Shown here: piece after piece, positions 40,607 through 49,179 of the stretch
How positions within the stretch are numbered: the stretch's first letter is position 1
How the letters are laid out: each line of letters opens with the position of its first letter
Source: JAHIYG01 sp041306075
GTDB lineage: Archaea; Altiarchaeota; Altiarchaeia; IMC4; SCGC-AAA252-I15
Reading direction: 5' to 3'
Assembly (NCBI GenBank): GCA_041306075.1
Contig: JBFYKH010000019.1
Span: forward strand, 1 to 53,406
DNA: 53,406 nt
Notes under the pieces: generated by a model
Databases searched by the model: none
What the model was told of the DNA's origin: nothing
The model's input: only the letters and a program-made list of their open reading frames with translations
Program-made: the position numbers and the translations under genes

Positions 40607-41884
40607 TTATCTGGTTTTTTCGTTGACGCTTCTTTGCCTTATGGCATCAATGCTTTGCGGGATTGTCGGGTCCAGAAGAAGTAGGGTGTTTCTAAGTAGG
40701 TTATTGTCTGCTATAGCGGTCTGATATTCTCTCTGCTGGTGATAATCGTCTGAGAGGGTAGCTTGCATATTTGTGTACATCCCGTTGAAGTCGTCACGAA
40801 AAATGGTGCCTGCGATGTCTTTAGGGCTTATTCCGACCATAATCTCTTTTGTCGACATTAGCCTTAGGACTTCCGACCTATTGTCTAGTCTTGCAACCTC
40901 AGTTTGGTTTACGAGGGGCTTTAGCATTGGGACAAGGGATGTGCAACCCTCGTCATTTCCGGCCAGCGCAATCTGGCTATTGTTGGCTGCAACAAGCTCA
41001 AAGCCGCCGGAGATGTTTTGCTGTTGGCCCACGATAATCTTAAATCCTTGCTTACTCCAAAATTTGAACCGGTCATAAGGGTCCATCGAGTGGCCTTCCT
41101 CGACCCAATACTTCCTCCTATCTGCCGCACCTTCAGGGTTCAGGTTATGCGCTACTATTTCATCTGACAGAAGGAGGGGGTTGTCAACCTCTATGTAGAC
41201 GTTTGTTGACCCCAGGAGTTTTGCTCGCTCTTCAAATGCTTGTGAGGCTAGGGTTCCAATCCTTGAACCCCTAAGTTCGGGGTCCTGGAGCCTCCATGTA
41301 TGCTGGTTCCATGCGAGCCCATGGTTGTTTAACTGCCCTGATGTCGCTCCAAGGATATTGCCTTCTTTGTCAAGGACGCCGATGATGTCCCATTTGACTG
41401 TTGCCTCACCGCCCTCGCCGGTCAATGCAGTAAAAAGGGTTGGTGCCTCGTCTGTTTCAGTGGGGTCAGGGAAGGGGGTAAGGTATGAGCGGTAAAACTT
41501 TATGAACTCCCTGTAAAAGATTTTGGCGTTGGGGGATAGGGACTCGAAGGCCGGGTTTGAAGCCAGGAGGGCATCCATTTTGAGTTTCACTGCCTGTGCT
41601 CTCGCTTTGGGGTCTTCCATCGAGGGCACAGTCTCTAGGAGGGGTTTGAATTTTTCAAGTCTTGGGTCATTGGCTAAGAGGCCGGCGATAACCTCCTTGT
41701 CCTTCTGGCCTAGGAGTGTGCCTGCGCTTCTGAAACTGACTGAACGAAACCCTAATTTTTCGGCTGAAGAATAGCCCTCAGACGGGCTTTCAGAGGCCTT
41801 CAGATGCATCAGCTGCCCGGCATCGAATCCCTCCCCCATAGGAGGCTCAATTACCTGCCTTTGGGGGAGAACAACCTCGGCCAT
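40607..41884 (-). CDS. GNAT-like acetyltransferase domain protein, lower GC than surroundings
   Basis: 425 aa. The central part has a GNAT-like course: IIGVLDKEGNILGATSGQL, then LRGSRIGTLASQAFEERAK (place of the acetyl-CoA loop, R-G-S-R-I-G), NVYIEVDNPLL and FKFWSKQGFKIIVG. The N-terminal ~130 and C-terminal ~130 residues are unfamiliar. Base composition is clearly more A/T-rich than neighbouring genes, with codons such as TTT, ATT and TTG common, suggesting recent acquisition beside the tRNA gene. TATA box TTATAAG (41910-41916 on plus) is 26-32 nt upstream. The substrate is unknown. Confidence 0.6.
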   Translation of the reverse strand: MAEVVLPQRQVIEPPMGEGFDAGQLMHLKASESPSEGYSSAEKLGFRSVSFRSAGTLLGQKDKEVIAGLLANDPRLEKFKPLLETVPSMEDPKARAQAVKLKMDALLASNPAFESLSPNAKIFYREFIKFYRSYLTPFPDPTETDEAPTLFTALTGEGGEATVKWDIIGVLDKEGNILGATSGQLNNHGLAWNQHTWRLQDPELRGSRIGTLASQAFEERAKLLGSTNVYIEVDNPLLLSDEIVAHNLNPEGAADRRKYWVEEGHSMDPYDRFKFWSKQGFKIIVGQQQNISGGFELVAANNSQIALAGNDEGCTSLVPMLKPLVNQTEVARLDNRSEVLRLMSTKEIMVGISPKDIAGTIFRDDFNGMYTNMQATLSDDYHQQREYQTAIADNNLLRNTLLLLDPTIPQSIDAIRQRSVNEKTR

Positions 41885-42087
41885 AATTCAAAAATAGGGA
41901 AGGACAAGGTTATAAGTTTTGGGGCACCCTACATTTCTCTTGCCTCAGTCCGCAACTTATCCGACCATAGGATGTTGAACCTGTAGGATAATGGTCTCTG
42001 ACCTCAGACACTTTTCTTTCTTGTGAAGAAAGAATCCGCGGAAAGCCGCGGCTTTCCGGGGCCTCAGAAGGCAGGGCCTTTGAACCC
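41885..42087. other. Intergenic region with two perfect hairpins
   Basis: 203 nt between the trehalase stop and the GNAT-like gene start. It holds TTCTTTCTT-GTG-AAGAAAGAA (42014-42034) and the gap-free 20-nt palindrome CGGAAAGCCG/CGGCTTTCCG (42039-42058). Both lie just downstream of trehalase, so a 3'-end role is likely; the rest carries the GNAT-like promoter. Confidence 0.45.
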
Positions 42088-43314
42088 CTAGTATGCAGCC
42101 CTGCTGCGGGGTTCTTCATGTTCCAATTCCTTTGCTAGACGTATGAATACGCCGTTCGTCCAGCCGAAACCGGACTGAAGGGGGTAACGGTCGACTTTCC
42201 CCAGGCCTCCATGGACGACATCGTATTTCTCCCAGAATTTCCGGGTCTCCCTGTAAACCTTGACGTTAAGGTCCAGCCATTTCACGGCTATCCTCCTAGC
42301 GTCTGCTTTGCGGCCGTAGTTCATCAGCCCCTGGTACACAATCCAATGCTGGTTGGCCCAGCCGTTGGGGTAGTCCCATTGGTTGAAGCCCTCTGACAGG
42401 CATTCCCTCTGGGTGTTCGCCAGCCCCCACCTCTCCTCGAAGGCTCCGAGGTTTTCCGCAGCCTCGGCGGCCTGTGCTTGTGTGGCTACACCGGCCCATA
42501 GCGGGTAATACCCGGCCAAGGAGTAGAATCCGCTCCTTTTGCCGTGAACATAGTCGTAGTCGAAAAAGAATCCCTTCCGCCCGTCCCAGAATAGTTTGCT
42601 CATCCTACGGCGTCTCCTACGGGCGGCTTCGGCGTACCGCCCTGAGGCTCGAGGGTTCCCCAGGGTTCCGTATGCCCCCGAGAGGTCTGTCTCGTATTTG
42701 TACAGGCATGCGTTCAGGTCTACCGGGAGGTGGTCCAGGCATCTTCCACCGAATCGCGAAGTCATGTCCCAACCAGACTCGTGTTCCGCTGTCGCATGTG
42801 TGGCGAAGTGGTCGCAATACCTTGATAGGCCCATGTGTACGCGGTGCATCCTCCAGCCGTGGTTGGCGCCCATCCAGTAGTCCTTGTACTCTCCCTCGGC
42901 GACGCGCATCATCTTGGAGAGCCAGCCCGCATCCTGGGTCTTGTTATAGACCTCCAGTACCATCGAGGTCAGGAATGGCGGTTGGGATATCCCTACGTTG
43001 TAGAATCTGTTTCTTGAGGGGATTAGGCCGAATCGCCCATACAGGTATGCGAAATTCTCCACCATCCCCTTTGCGGTCCTGAGGCCTGAAACGCCGGAGT
43101 GCAATAGGCCCAGGATTATGAAGTAGCTGTCCCAGTAGAACTGGTCCGCCTTGAAGATTCCCGCCGACACGCTCGGTGAGATAAACCGGTGGGGGAGGGC
43201 GATGCGTACGCCCTCGTCACATTTCACCGAGAATGTAAGCTTACTCCACCGGCGGATGAGCTGCTTTACGACAGCCGAGTATTTCCCCATGAGTAGTATT
43301 TGCTGAGGCGGCAT
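42088..43314 (-). CDS. Trehalase-like glycoside hydrolase (GH37)
   Basis: 408 aa. GH37 signatures: FKADQFYWDSYFIILG (from PGGRFxExYxWDxY), ESGWDMTSRF (159-168, with catalytic Asp ~162), NQWDYPNGWANQHW (~321-334, signature 2), FWEKYDVVHGG (catalytic Glu) and GFGWTNGVFI. It should cleave trehalose to two glucose. There is no signal peptide, so it is cytoplasmic. It is shorter than E. coli TreA (~540), lacking N-terminal parts. GH37 is uncommon in archaea and it stands next to the lower-GC gene. Starts at 43314 or ATG 43287. Confidence 0.87.
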   Translation of the reverse strand: MPPQQILLMGKYSAVVKQLIRRWSKLTFSVKCDEGVRIALPHRFISPSVSAGIFKADQFYWDSYFIILGLLHSGVSGLRTAKGMVENFAYLYGRFGLIPSRNRFYNVGISQPPFLTSMVLEVYNKTQDAGWLSKMMRVAEGEYKDYWMGANHGWRMHRVHMGLSRYCDHFATHATAEHESGWDMTSRFGGRCLDHLPVDLNACLYKYETDLSGAYGTLGNPRASGRYAEAARRRRRRMSKLFWDGRKGFFFDYDYVHGKRSGFYSLAGYYPLWAGVATQAQAAEAAENLGAFEERWGLANTQRECLSEGFNQWDYPNGWANQHWIVYQGLMNYGRKADARRIAVKWLDLNVKVYRETRKFWEKYDVVHGGLGKVDRYPLQSGFGWTNGVFIRLAKELEHEEPRSRAAY

Positions 43315-43493
43315 AAAACGGCCAGGGGGGACTATGTGGTTTAATTGAATGCGGTTAATATGAAAAGAGGCGGGGCATGTTGAGCCCGTAGGGTATTGGT
43401 TCCTGGCCGCATACCTTTTTCTTTCATTTCCGGTGTGAGGGGTTTCTTTCGGGTATTATTGGGTTTTAGGGCGGGTGCCGCATTCTTTCTGCG

Positions 43494-43501
43494 TTTTTAT
43501 G
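43494..43501 (+). promoter_or_regulatory. TATA box for the pyrBIC operon
   Basis: TTTTTATG is 23-30 nt upstream of ATG 43524 but overlaps nothing usable for the in-frame GTG at 43503, so it decides the pyrB start. The 209-nt region before it (43315-43523) is T-rich and holds no supported gene. Confidence 0.55.
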
Positions 43502-43523
43502 CGTGTTTTCTTATTTCTCTTGG

Positions 43524-44447
43524 ATGGTTGGGTCGGGGTTGGCCGGGAAGGACATCATTTCGATACGCGACCTGTCTTTGGATGAAATCCGGTTGATTCT
43601 GTCTACGGCCGAGGAGTTGGAGGCTAGGCCGCGGCCTTCGGCCATGGCGGGTAAGGTGCTGGCGACCTTGTTCTACGAGCCTTCGACGAGGACGAGGCTG
43701 AGCTTCACCTCCGCTGCGGAGCGGATGGGCGGGCAGGTGCTCGGCTTCGAGAACGACTCGGTCACCAGCGCCTCCAAGGGCGAGACCCTCTGGGACACGG
43801 TGAGGATGGTGGAGCAGTACGCCGACGTCCTGGTGATGAGGCATAGCGTGGAGGGCGCTCCCAGGCTGGCTGCGATGGCCAGTTCGAAGCCGGTAATCAA
43901 CGCCGGCGACGGGGCGAACCAGCACCCGACGCAGACGCTCCTGGACCTGTACACGATAAGGAAGGAGAAGGGGCGCATCGACGGGTTGAACGTCGGCTTC
44001 GTCGGGGACCTGAAGTACGGGAGGACCGTGCACTCGCTCTGCATAGCGCTGAGCCACTACAAGACGAAGATGTATTTCATTTCGCCGGAGGCGCTCAGGA
44101 TGCCGGACACGTACCTGGAGGACTTGGACAGGAAGGGCCTGCCCTACGCGGTCGAGGAGGACTTGATGAAGGTCATCGGGGACCTCGACGTCCTGTACAT
44201 GACGAGGATACAGAAGGAGAGGTTCCCGGACCCTGTGGAATACAACCGGCTGAGGGGATGCTACCAGATAGGCAAGTCCATCCTGGGGCACGCCAGGAAG
44301 GACGTCAGGATAATGCACCCGCTCCCCAGGGTGGACGAGATAAGCACGGACCTGGACGACACCCCGAACGCCGCGTACTTCAGGCAGGCCGGGAACGCCA
44401 TCCCGGTCAGGCAGGCGATAATAGGTTTGACGGCGGGGGTGATTTAG
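43524..44447 (+). CDS. pyrB: Aspartate carbamoyltransferase catalytic chain
   Basis: 307 aa. Carbamoyl-phosphate site FYEPSTRTRLSF, the Lys loop SVTSASKGETLWDT, VMRHSVEGAP, DGANQHPTQTLLDLYTI, FVGDLKYGRTVHSL and MHPLPRVDEI are all present. It makes N-carbamoyl-aspartate in pyrimidine synthesis. First gene of pyrB-pyrI-pyrC; its TAG directly precedes the pyrI GTG. Confidence 0.97.
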   Translation: MVGSGLAGKDIISIRDLSLDEIRLILSTAEELEARPRPSAMAGKVLATLFYEPSTRTRLSFTSAAERMGGQVLGFENDSVTSASKGETLWDTVRMVEQYADVLVMRHSVEGAPRLAAMASSKPVINAGDGANQHPTQTLLDLYTIRKEKGRIDGLNVGFVGDLKYGRTVHSLCIALSHYKTKMYFISPEALRMPDTYLEDLDRKGLPYAVEEDLMKVIGDLDVLYMTRIQKERFPDPVEYNRLRGCYQIGKSILGHARKDVRIMHPLPRVDEISTDLDDTPNAAYFRQAGNAIPVRQAIIGLTAGVI

Positions 44448-44915
44448 GTGAGTGAGGACGACGACAGGAAACGCTACCTGATACCTGCGATAGAGGAGGG
44501 CACGGTCATAGACCACATCCCGAGCAGGCAGACCTTCAGGATAATAAGGATGATAGACCCCCAGGAGTTCGAGCACGTGATAAACGTCGCCCTCAACCTC
44601 GAGAGCAGGAAGATGGGCAAAAAGGGGATAGTCAAGATGAGCAATAGGGTGCTGACCGAGGACGAGGCCGACAAAATCGCCCTCCTCGCCCCCGAGGCCA
44701 CCGTGAGCATAATAAGGGGCTACAAGGTCGTCGAGAAGACGAAGGTCAGGGTGCCGGACCACGTGGAGAGGATTGTCGCGTGCCCTAACCCCAACTGCAT
44801 AACCAACCACGCGAAGGTGGACACCAGATTCAACGTGGAGGCCAAGGAGCCCCTCAAGATGAGGTGCGTCTTCTGCGAGCGGACATTAGGCCGGGAAGAC
44901 ATTAAGCTGCATTAG
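44448..44915 (+). CDS. pyrI: Aspartate carbamoyltransferase regulatory chain
   Basis: 155 aa. N-terminal allosteric domain (YLIPAIEEGTVIDHIPSRQT) binds CTP/ATP; the C-terminal zinc domain has four Cys in ACPNPNCI and MRCVFCER, which hold the contact with PyrB. So this organism has the allosteric dodecameric type of ATCase. GTG start, with zero nt between it and the pyrB stop. Confidence 0.97.
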   Translation: MSEDDDRKRYLIPAIEEGTVIDHIPSRQTFRIIRMIDPQEFEHVINVALNLESRKMGKKGIVKMSNRVLTEDEADKIALLAPEATVSIIRGYKVVEKTKVRVPDHVERIVACPNPNCITNHAKVDTRFNVEAKEPLKMRCVFCERTLGREDIKLH

Positions 44916-46124
44916 ATGGCTAATAGACCGACTGCGGGGGAGGGGGACATACTGCTTTCCGGCGGCCAGGTGCTGGCTGACGGCAGGCTAAAGAGGGGGG
45001 ATGTACTGATACGGGATGGTTTGTTGGCCTCGATAGGCGACGTTGACGCCGCCAAATCCAATGTAAGGATAGACTGCGGCGGGAAGGTCATCATGCCGGG
45101 CCTCATTGACGCGCACGTGCACATGAGGGACCCGGGGCTGACGCACAAGGAGGATTTCCGCTCGGGGACGAGGGCTGCGGCCGCGGGCGGGGTGACGACC
45201 GTGTTGGACATGCCTAACACGAGGCCGCCGACCCTCACCGCCCTGGACTTGGAGGCGAAGAGGAGGATTGCTGGGGTGAAGTCGGTCGTGAACTTCGGAT
45301 TCCACTTCGGCGCCTCGGCCGGGAACCTGCAGGAGATTATGAGGGCTCGGGGTGTGGCTTCGACGAAGGTCTTCATGGACGAGTCCACAGGGGACATGAG
45401 GATGGATGATGCTGGGCTCCTGGAGCGGGTGTTCAGGGCTTCGAGGATGGTGATGGCGCATGCGGAAGGCGGCAACGTCAGGGTCGCGGTCGAACTCGCC
45501 GGGAAGACCGGCAAACGGTTGCATCTCGCCCATATCAGCCGGGCCGAGGAGTTGGATTGGCTTGGCGGGAACAAGGCGGAGAACGTGACCTGCGAGGTCA
45601 CGCCGCACCATCTGCTCTTGGACGGGGACGGCGGACCCATGTTCGGTGTGAAGCCTCCGCTTAACACGTCGGGGGACAAGGATGCGCTGTGGGCTGGGAT
45701 AGAATCCGGCCTGGTGGACACGGTAGGCTCAGACCATGCACCCCACCTCATTGAGGAGAAGGCGGCCGGGGCTTACGGGCTGCCGGGGGTGGAGACGACG
45801 CTCCCCCTGATGCTGGATGCCGTGAACGCGGGGAGGCTGACGCTAGGCAGGCTGGCGGAACTTTGCTCTGGGAATCCCGCGAGGATATTCGGCATACGGA
45901 ACAAGGGGGCCATCAAGGTAGGTTACGACGCGGACCTCGTGGTCGTCGACATGGGCGAGGAGAGGAGGGTCGGGAGACTGTTCACGAAATGCGGGTGGTC
46001 CCCCTACGAAGGCCGGCTCCTCAGGGGATGGCCCGAAACCACCATCGTAGGCGGGGCCGTAGTCTACGACAAAGGCAAAGTCAAGGATGAGGAGGCCGGA
46101 AGGGAAGTGGTTTACGGCAATTGA
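44916..46124 (+). CDS. pyrC: Dihydroorotase
   Basis: 402 aa, class I dihydroorotase. Metal site DAHVHMRDPG, carboxylated-Lys strand STKVFMDESTGD, VMAHAEGG, LHLAHIS and the catalytic GSDHAPH. It closes carbamoyl-aspartate to dihydroorotate, the step after ATCase, so the operon encodes consecutive reactions. ATG directly follows the pyrI stop with no gap. Confidence 0.95.
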   Translation: MANRPTAGEGDILLSGGQVLADGRLKRGDVLIRDGLLASIGDVDAAKSNVRIDCGGKVIMPGLIDAHVHMRDPGLTHKEDFRSGTRAAAAGGVTTVLDMPNTRPPTLTALDLEAKRRIAGVKSVVNFGFHFGASAGNLQEIMRARGVASTKVFMDESTGDMRMDDAGLLERVFRASRMVMAHAEGGNVRVAVELAGKTGKRLHLAHISRAEELDWLGGNKAENVTCEVTPHHLLLDGDGGPMFGVKPPLNTSGDKDALWAGIESGLVDTVGSDHAPHLIEEKAAGAYGLPGVETTLPLMLDAVNAGRLTLGRLAELCSGNPARIFGIRNKGAIKVGYDADLVVVDMGEERRVGRLFTKCGWSPYEGRLLRGWPETTIVGGAVVYDKGKVKDEEAGREVVYGN

Positions 46125-46167
46125 TTCACGCCCCGAGCGTTATTATCTTAAAGGTGGATTCCTTACC

Positions 46168-47007
46168 ATGGGACGGCGGGTTCTTTTGTGTCTTGCCGTG
46201 CTGGTATGGCTTGTTTTTCCAGGTTTTGCTTTGGCCGATGTGGGCCCGAAGCCGACGGCGGGCTTCCAGGTGACTTATGAGGGCGTCGAAGTCGGTGATG
46301 ACGGGTTCAGCGCGGCTATGATGTACTGCGACAGCCCGCGGGGTTACGGTTCCGATTACGCCCCGGTGAAGGACCCGCATTTGAACGTCAGTGTAATCGA
46401 CGCTGAGGGGAATTGCACGTGGATTCCGTCTTCTGTGGCCTGGGGGGGCGACTGCCGCGGCGGCTCATGCTCCTTCTCCTACAGTCCCCCGGAGCACTTC
46501 AGGCTTCTTGTGTACCTGCCGAGCCGGGACAAGGTCTTCATATCAAAACCGGAGAGGCGGGTGAACTTCCACAGCACATATTCGGCTGATTTACTGGCGG
46601 ATGGCTCGATTCATCTGGCTGAATCGACCCCCGCCTTCCTGACAAACAGCGTCTTCTGGTTCATCAAGGCATTGACGCTTACCCTGGGGATTGAGCTGGT
46701 CACGGCATGGACATTTTTCAAGTCGCCCTCCCGTGCGGGAGTCCTCCAAGGCGGAAAATTCTTCACGTCGGTTATACTGGCTAACCTAATCTCCCTTCCA
46801 GTCGTGTGGTTTGTTTTCCCCAGGGCAGTTAGGCTGTTGTTCGCCGTCCCCCTAGCGGAGGCGTTTGCCGTGGTCTTCGAGGCATGCTTCATCTACCTGG
46901 CGAACCGGAGGGAGTTGACGCCGAGGAGGTCGCTTATGCTGAGCGCTATCATGAACCTTGTTAGTTTCTTCGTGGGGGGTTTCATATTATTCGCCTTGCC
47001 CATCTGA
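46168..47007 (+). CDS. Membrane protein with secreted N-terminal domain
   Basis: 279 aa. Signal peptide (1-24, LAVLVWLVFPGFALA), an extracytoplasmic domain (~25-150) beginning DVGPKPTAGF with several Cys (CDSPRGYG, GNCTW, GDCRGGSC), and four C-terminal membrane helices (~165-275). Proteins beginning with this DVGPKP motif occur in archaea and bacteria without known function. ATG 46168 fits the signal peptide and a TATA-like TTATTATC about 22-29 nt upstream. Confidence 0.68.
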   Translation: MGRRVLLCLAVLVWLVFPGFALADVGPKPTAGFQVTYEGVEVGDDGFSAAMMYCDSPRGYGSDYAPVKDPHLNVSVIDAEGNCTWIPSSVAWGGDCRGGSCSFSYSPPEHFRLLVYLPSRDKVFISKPERRVNFHSTYSADLLADGSIHLAESTPAFLTNSVFWFIKALTLTLGIELVTAWTFFKSPSRAGVLQGGKFFTSVILANLISLPVVWFVFPRAVRLLFAVPLAEAFAVVFEACFIYLANRRELTPRRSLMLSAIMNLVSFFVGGFILFALPI

Positions 47008-47024
47008 CTGATGCATAGAGGTGT

Positions 47025-47966
47025 TTGTCCGCGGTGAAACCTGAGGTTAAGGCGGTCTTGGCGTTGATGGCGTCGCCTCCGCTTTTCATGGAGCTCATGA
47101 CTGGGAACCTGCCGCTCAGGGTGTTCGCCCAGCCCGTCATCCTCCTGATACTGTTGTTCGGCTACGGCATCCCGGTCCTGGTGTTGAGGGAGGTTTCGGT
47201 GAGGTGGAGGCTCGGCCCAGCCGGGTTATTCGTCCTCGGCGCTGCATACGGCCTTTTCAACGAGGGCTTCGGCGCCAAGACGGTGTTCAGCCGGAGCATC
47301 CCGGTCCCGTCGTTCGACGGCTACGGGCAGCTATTGGGCGTGAACCTCGCCTGGGCGGCCTACTTCATGCCGGTGCATGCGCTCGCCAGCGTGGTCGTGC
47401 CCGTCCTTCTCGTCCACCACGCCTACCCGGCAGTTAAGGATGCGCCGTGGCTCGGGGCAGGGCTCACAGCTTTCCTCGGCGCATTTAGCGGATTGTTCGG
47501 CGCGGCAATCTTCTTCAGCCCGTACCCGTTCCAGGTCGAGCGGCCGCTACAGTATTTCATCGCCCTGGCCGCATGCATCGTCGGCCTCGCGTTTGCAGCG
47601 AGGCTGATGCCGAAGACCATGGGCCAGCCAGCGGCTGGGTTCGGATTCAAGCCGGTCTTCCTTGGCGCATGCGCCGTGTTCTACCTGATAGGGCTAGACC
47701 TCCTCGCCAACATGAAGGTGGACGTTGGATTGTTCATCCTCGCGTGGGCGGGGTTGCTGGTAATCTACGCCCTGGCGCTCAGGCGGGAGGGCTGGGTCTC
47801 GGGGCCTGCGTTGGCCCAGGCGGGCATCGGAGTCCTGATGGTCCTGGCGGTAACGGGCACTATAAACACGGTGGTGCTGAAGGGGTATCCGGAAGGGCTT
47901 GCGAGCGGCCCCCTGTTCGCGGCCGGCCTCATGTGGGCTGCATTCAGGATTGGAAGAAGCGGGTAG
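47025..47966 (+). CDS. Polytopic membrane protein of unknown function
   Basis: 313 aa with about nine to ten helices and short loops. Conserved-looking polar residues lie within helices: LLFGYGIPVLVLREVSVRW and YGLFNEGFGAKTVF, the latter with an embedded Asn/Glu pair. I do not recognise the family; a transporter or CAAX-protease-like fold is possible. Start uncertain: TTG 47025 or GTG 47034, the latter with GAGGTG about 10 nt upstream. 17 nt after the preceding membrane protein, so probably co-transcribed. Confidence 0.62.
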   Translation: MSAVKPEVKAVLALMASPPLFMELMTGNLPLRVFAQPVILLILLFGYGIPVLVLREVSVRWRLGPAGLFVLGAAYGLFNEGFGAKTVFSRSIPVPSFDGYGQLLGVNLAWAAYFMPVHALASVVVPVLLVHHAYPAVKDAPWLGAGLTAFLGAFSGLFGAAIFFSPYPFQVERPLQYFIALAACIVGLAFAARLMPKTMGQPAAGFGFKPVFLGACAVFYLIGLDLLANMKVDVGLFILAWAGLLVIYALALRREGWVSGPALAQAGIGVLMVLAVTGTINTVVLKGYPEGLASGPLFAAGLMWAAFRIGRSG

Positions 47967-47976
47967 GGGAGAGCGT

Positions 47977-49107
47977 TTACGCCTGTCTTTCCTTGATTAT
48001 GTCTGCCGCGTTGTCGAGGGGCTTGTCGAGCGGCATGTCCGGGTGTTCCGGCTTCATCTTCTCAAGCCTCGCCTGTGTCATAGCGCACAGTATCTTCGCG
48101 GCTGATGAGCCGCCGTGCCCGAGGAGCTCTTCTGTGAGCTGCCTGCCTGCAGGGGGCTCGCCCGGCTGGACGGCGGGCGCGTTGTACACAGAGTATATGA
48201 CCTGCCGGCCTGCGGCGTCCGCCGCCAGGGAGGAGGCGATTCCAGGCCGCTCCCTAACCGCCGTTGCTAGTCTCCCGGGTCCGCCGTCGGTCTTGAGTGC
48301 GTCATATAACGCGAGCAGGCTTCGGACAGGCTTCTCCCGTATCAGGGCGGCGACGTACGCCGCATTCCTGCCGTCTTCGGCGTAGCGGATGAACGCCTTC
48401 GTCTTCCCTTCGGAGCTGAAGAGCTCGGAGAGCGCTGCGTAGCGGACTCTCCCGTCGCCGGCTGTGAGACGGCTGGATATCTCCTGGTCCGTCGGCTCCT
48501 CGTGGAATAGCCTGGTCGAGACCGGCTTCGCCGCCGGCCACAGGAGCCGGACGCTCTCCCTCTGCCCCGGAGTGTGGCCTGCCGTCTTCGCCTGGAGGAT
48601 TCCGGACAGCGTCCTGAGGCCGCCGAGGGAGTGGACTCCGTCGAGTATCTCCGCCCCGGCCGGGTCCGAGTACAGCTCGGACGCGGCCCGGCTCCCCCCT
48701 TCGGTGGAGAGGAGGCGGGACATTGCCGCCGCGCCGGCGGGATTAGACAGGAGCTCCGCCGTCCGCGCGGCCTTTATTGGGTGCCTGGGCAGCCTGCCTA
48801 CTGCGCCGCCGAGGGTGTCGAGGAGGCTTTCGGCCAGACGGCCGCTGTCGTCGCCGAGAGAGACTACGGCTTCCCCGATTTCCGGGTCGCCGATGCCTGC
48901 GAGGAGGGCGTTGAACGAGCGGGAGGTGAGGAGGCATCTGGCCAGGAACTCGTGCCGGGAGGAGGACCTCAGGCCTTTCAGCAGGTCTTCGCGCGCGAGG
49001 GTCGCGTCCCCGCTGAGGACGGCTTTGACCGGCATCCGCTTCAGCTTGTCGTGCAAGTCCGGATGCTCTGACCCGAGCGTGGTTTCAGGCTTCTGCCGGT
49101 ATGCCAT
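47977..49107 (-). CDS. Alpha-helical repeat protein, unknown
   Basis: 376 aa, soluble and nearly all helical. Repeating helix pairs such as TAELLSNPAGAAAMSRLLST, AASELYSDPAGAEILDGV and the similar 'S/D-P-A-G-A' turns about 25 residues apart suggest HEAT/armadillo-like or other solenoid repeats in ~110-170. No enzyme motif. Convergent with the membrane protein gene, divergent from the pilin-like gene. Confidence 0.6.
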   Translation of the reverse strand: MAYRQKPETTLGSEHPDLHDKLKRMPVKAVLSGDATLAREDLLKGLRSSSRHEFLARCLLTSRSFNALLAGIGDPEIGEAVVSLGDDSGRLAESLLDTLGGAVGRLPRHPIKAARTAELLSNPAGAAAMSRLLSTEGGSRAASELYSDPAGAEILDGVHSLGGLRTLSGILQAKTAGHTPGQRESVRLLWPAAKPVSTRLFHEEPTDQEISSRLTAGDGRVRYAALSELFSSEGKTKAFIRYAEDGRNAAYVAALIREKPVRSLLALYDALKTDGGPGRLATAVRERPGIASSLAADAAGRQVIYSVYNAPAVQPGEPPAGRQLTEELLGHGGSSAAKILCAMTQARLEKMKPEHPDMPLDKPLDNAADIIKERQA

Positions 49108-49179
49108 GTTAATATCGGGGGGCCGCAGGATAAAAACCAGATTATGCGTTGTTTTTTATGGCTCGACCCATGTTTTCTT

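Noticed and set aside
40485..40724. 79-aa hydrophobic plus-strand ORF
   Set aside because: TTG start, no promoter, and half of it is antisense to the end of the GNAT-like gene; hydrophobicity can arise from the opposite strand's codons.
40429..43523. Integrated element with att sites at tRNA-Trp
   Set aside because: No integrase gene and no second copy of the tRNA 3' end found by eye; only base composition and position suggest transfer.
43396..43596. 66-aa plus-strand ORF before pyrB
   Set aside because: Covers the pyrB promoter and overlaps pyrB in another frame; no supporting features.
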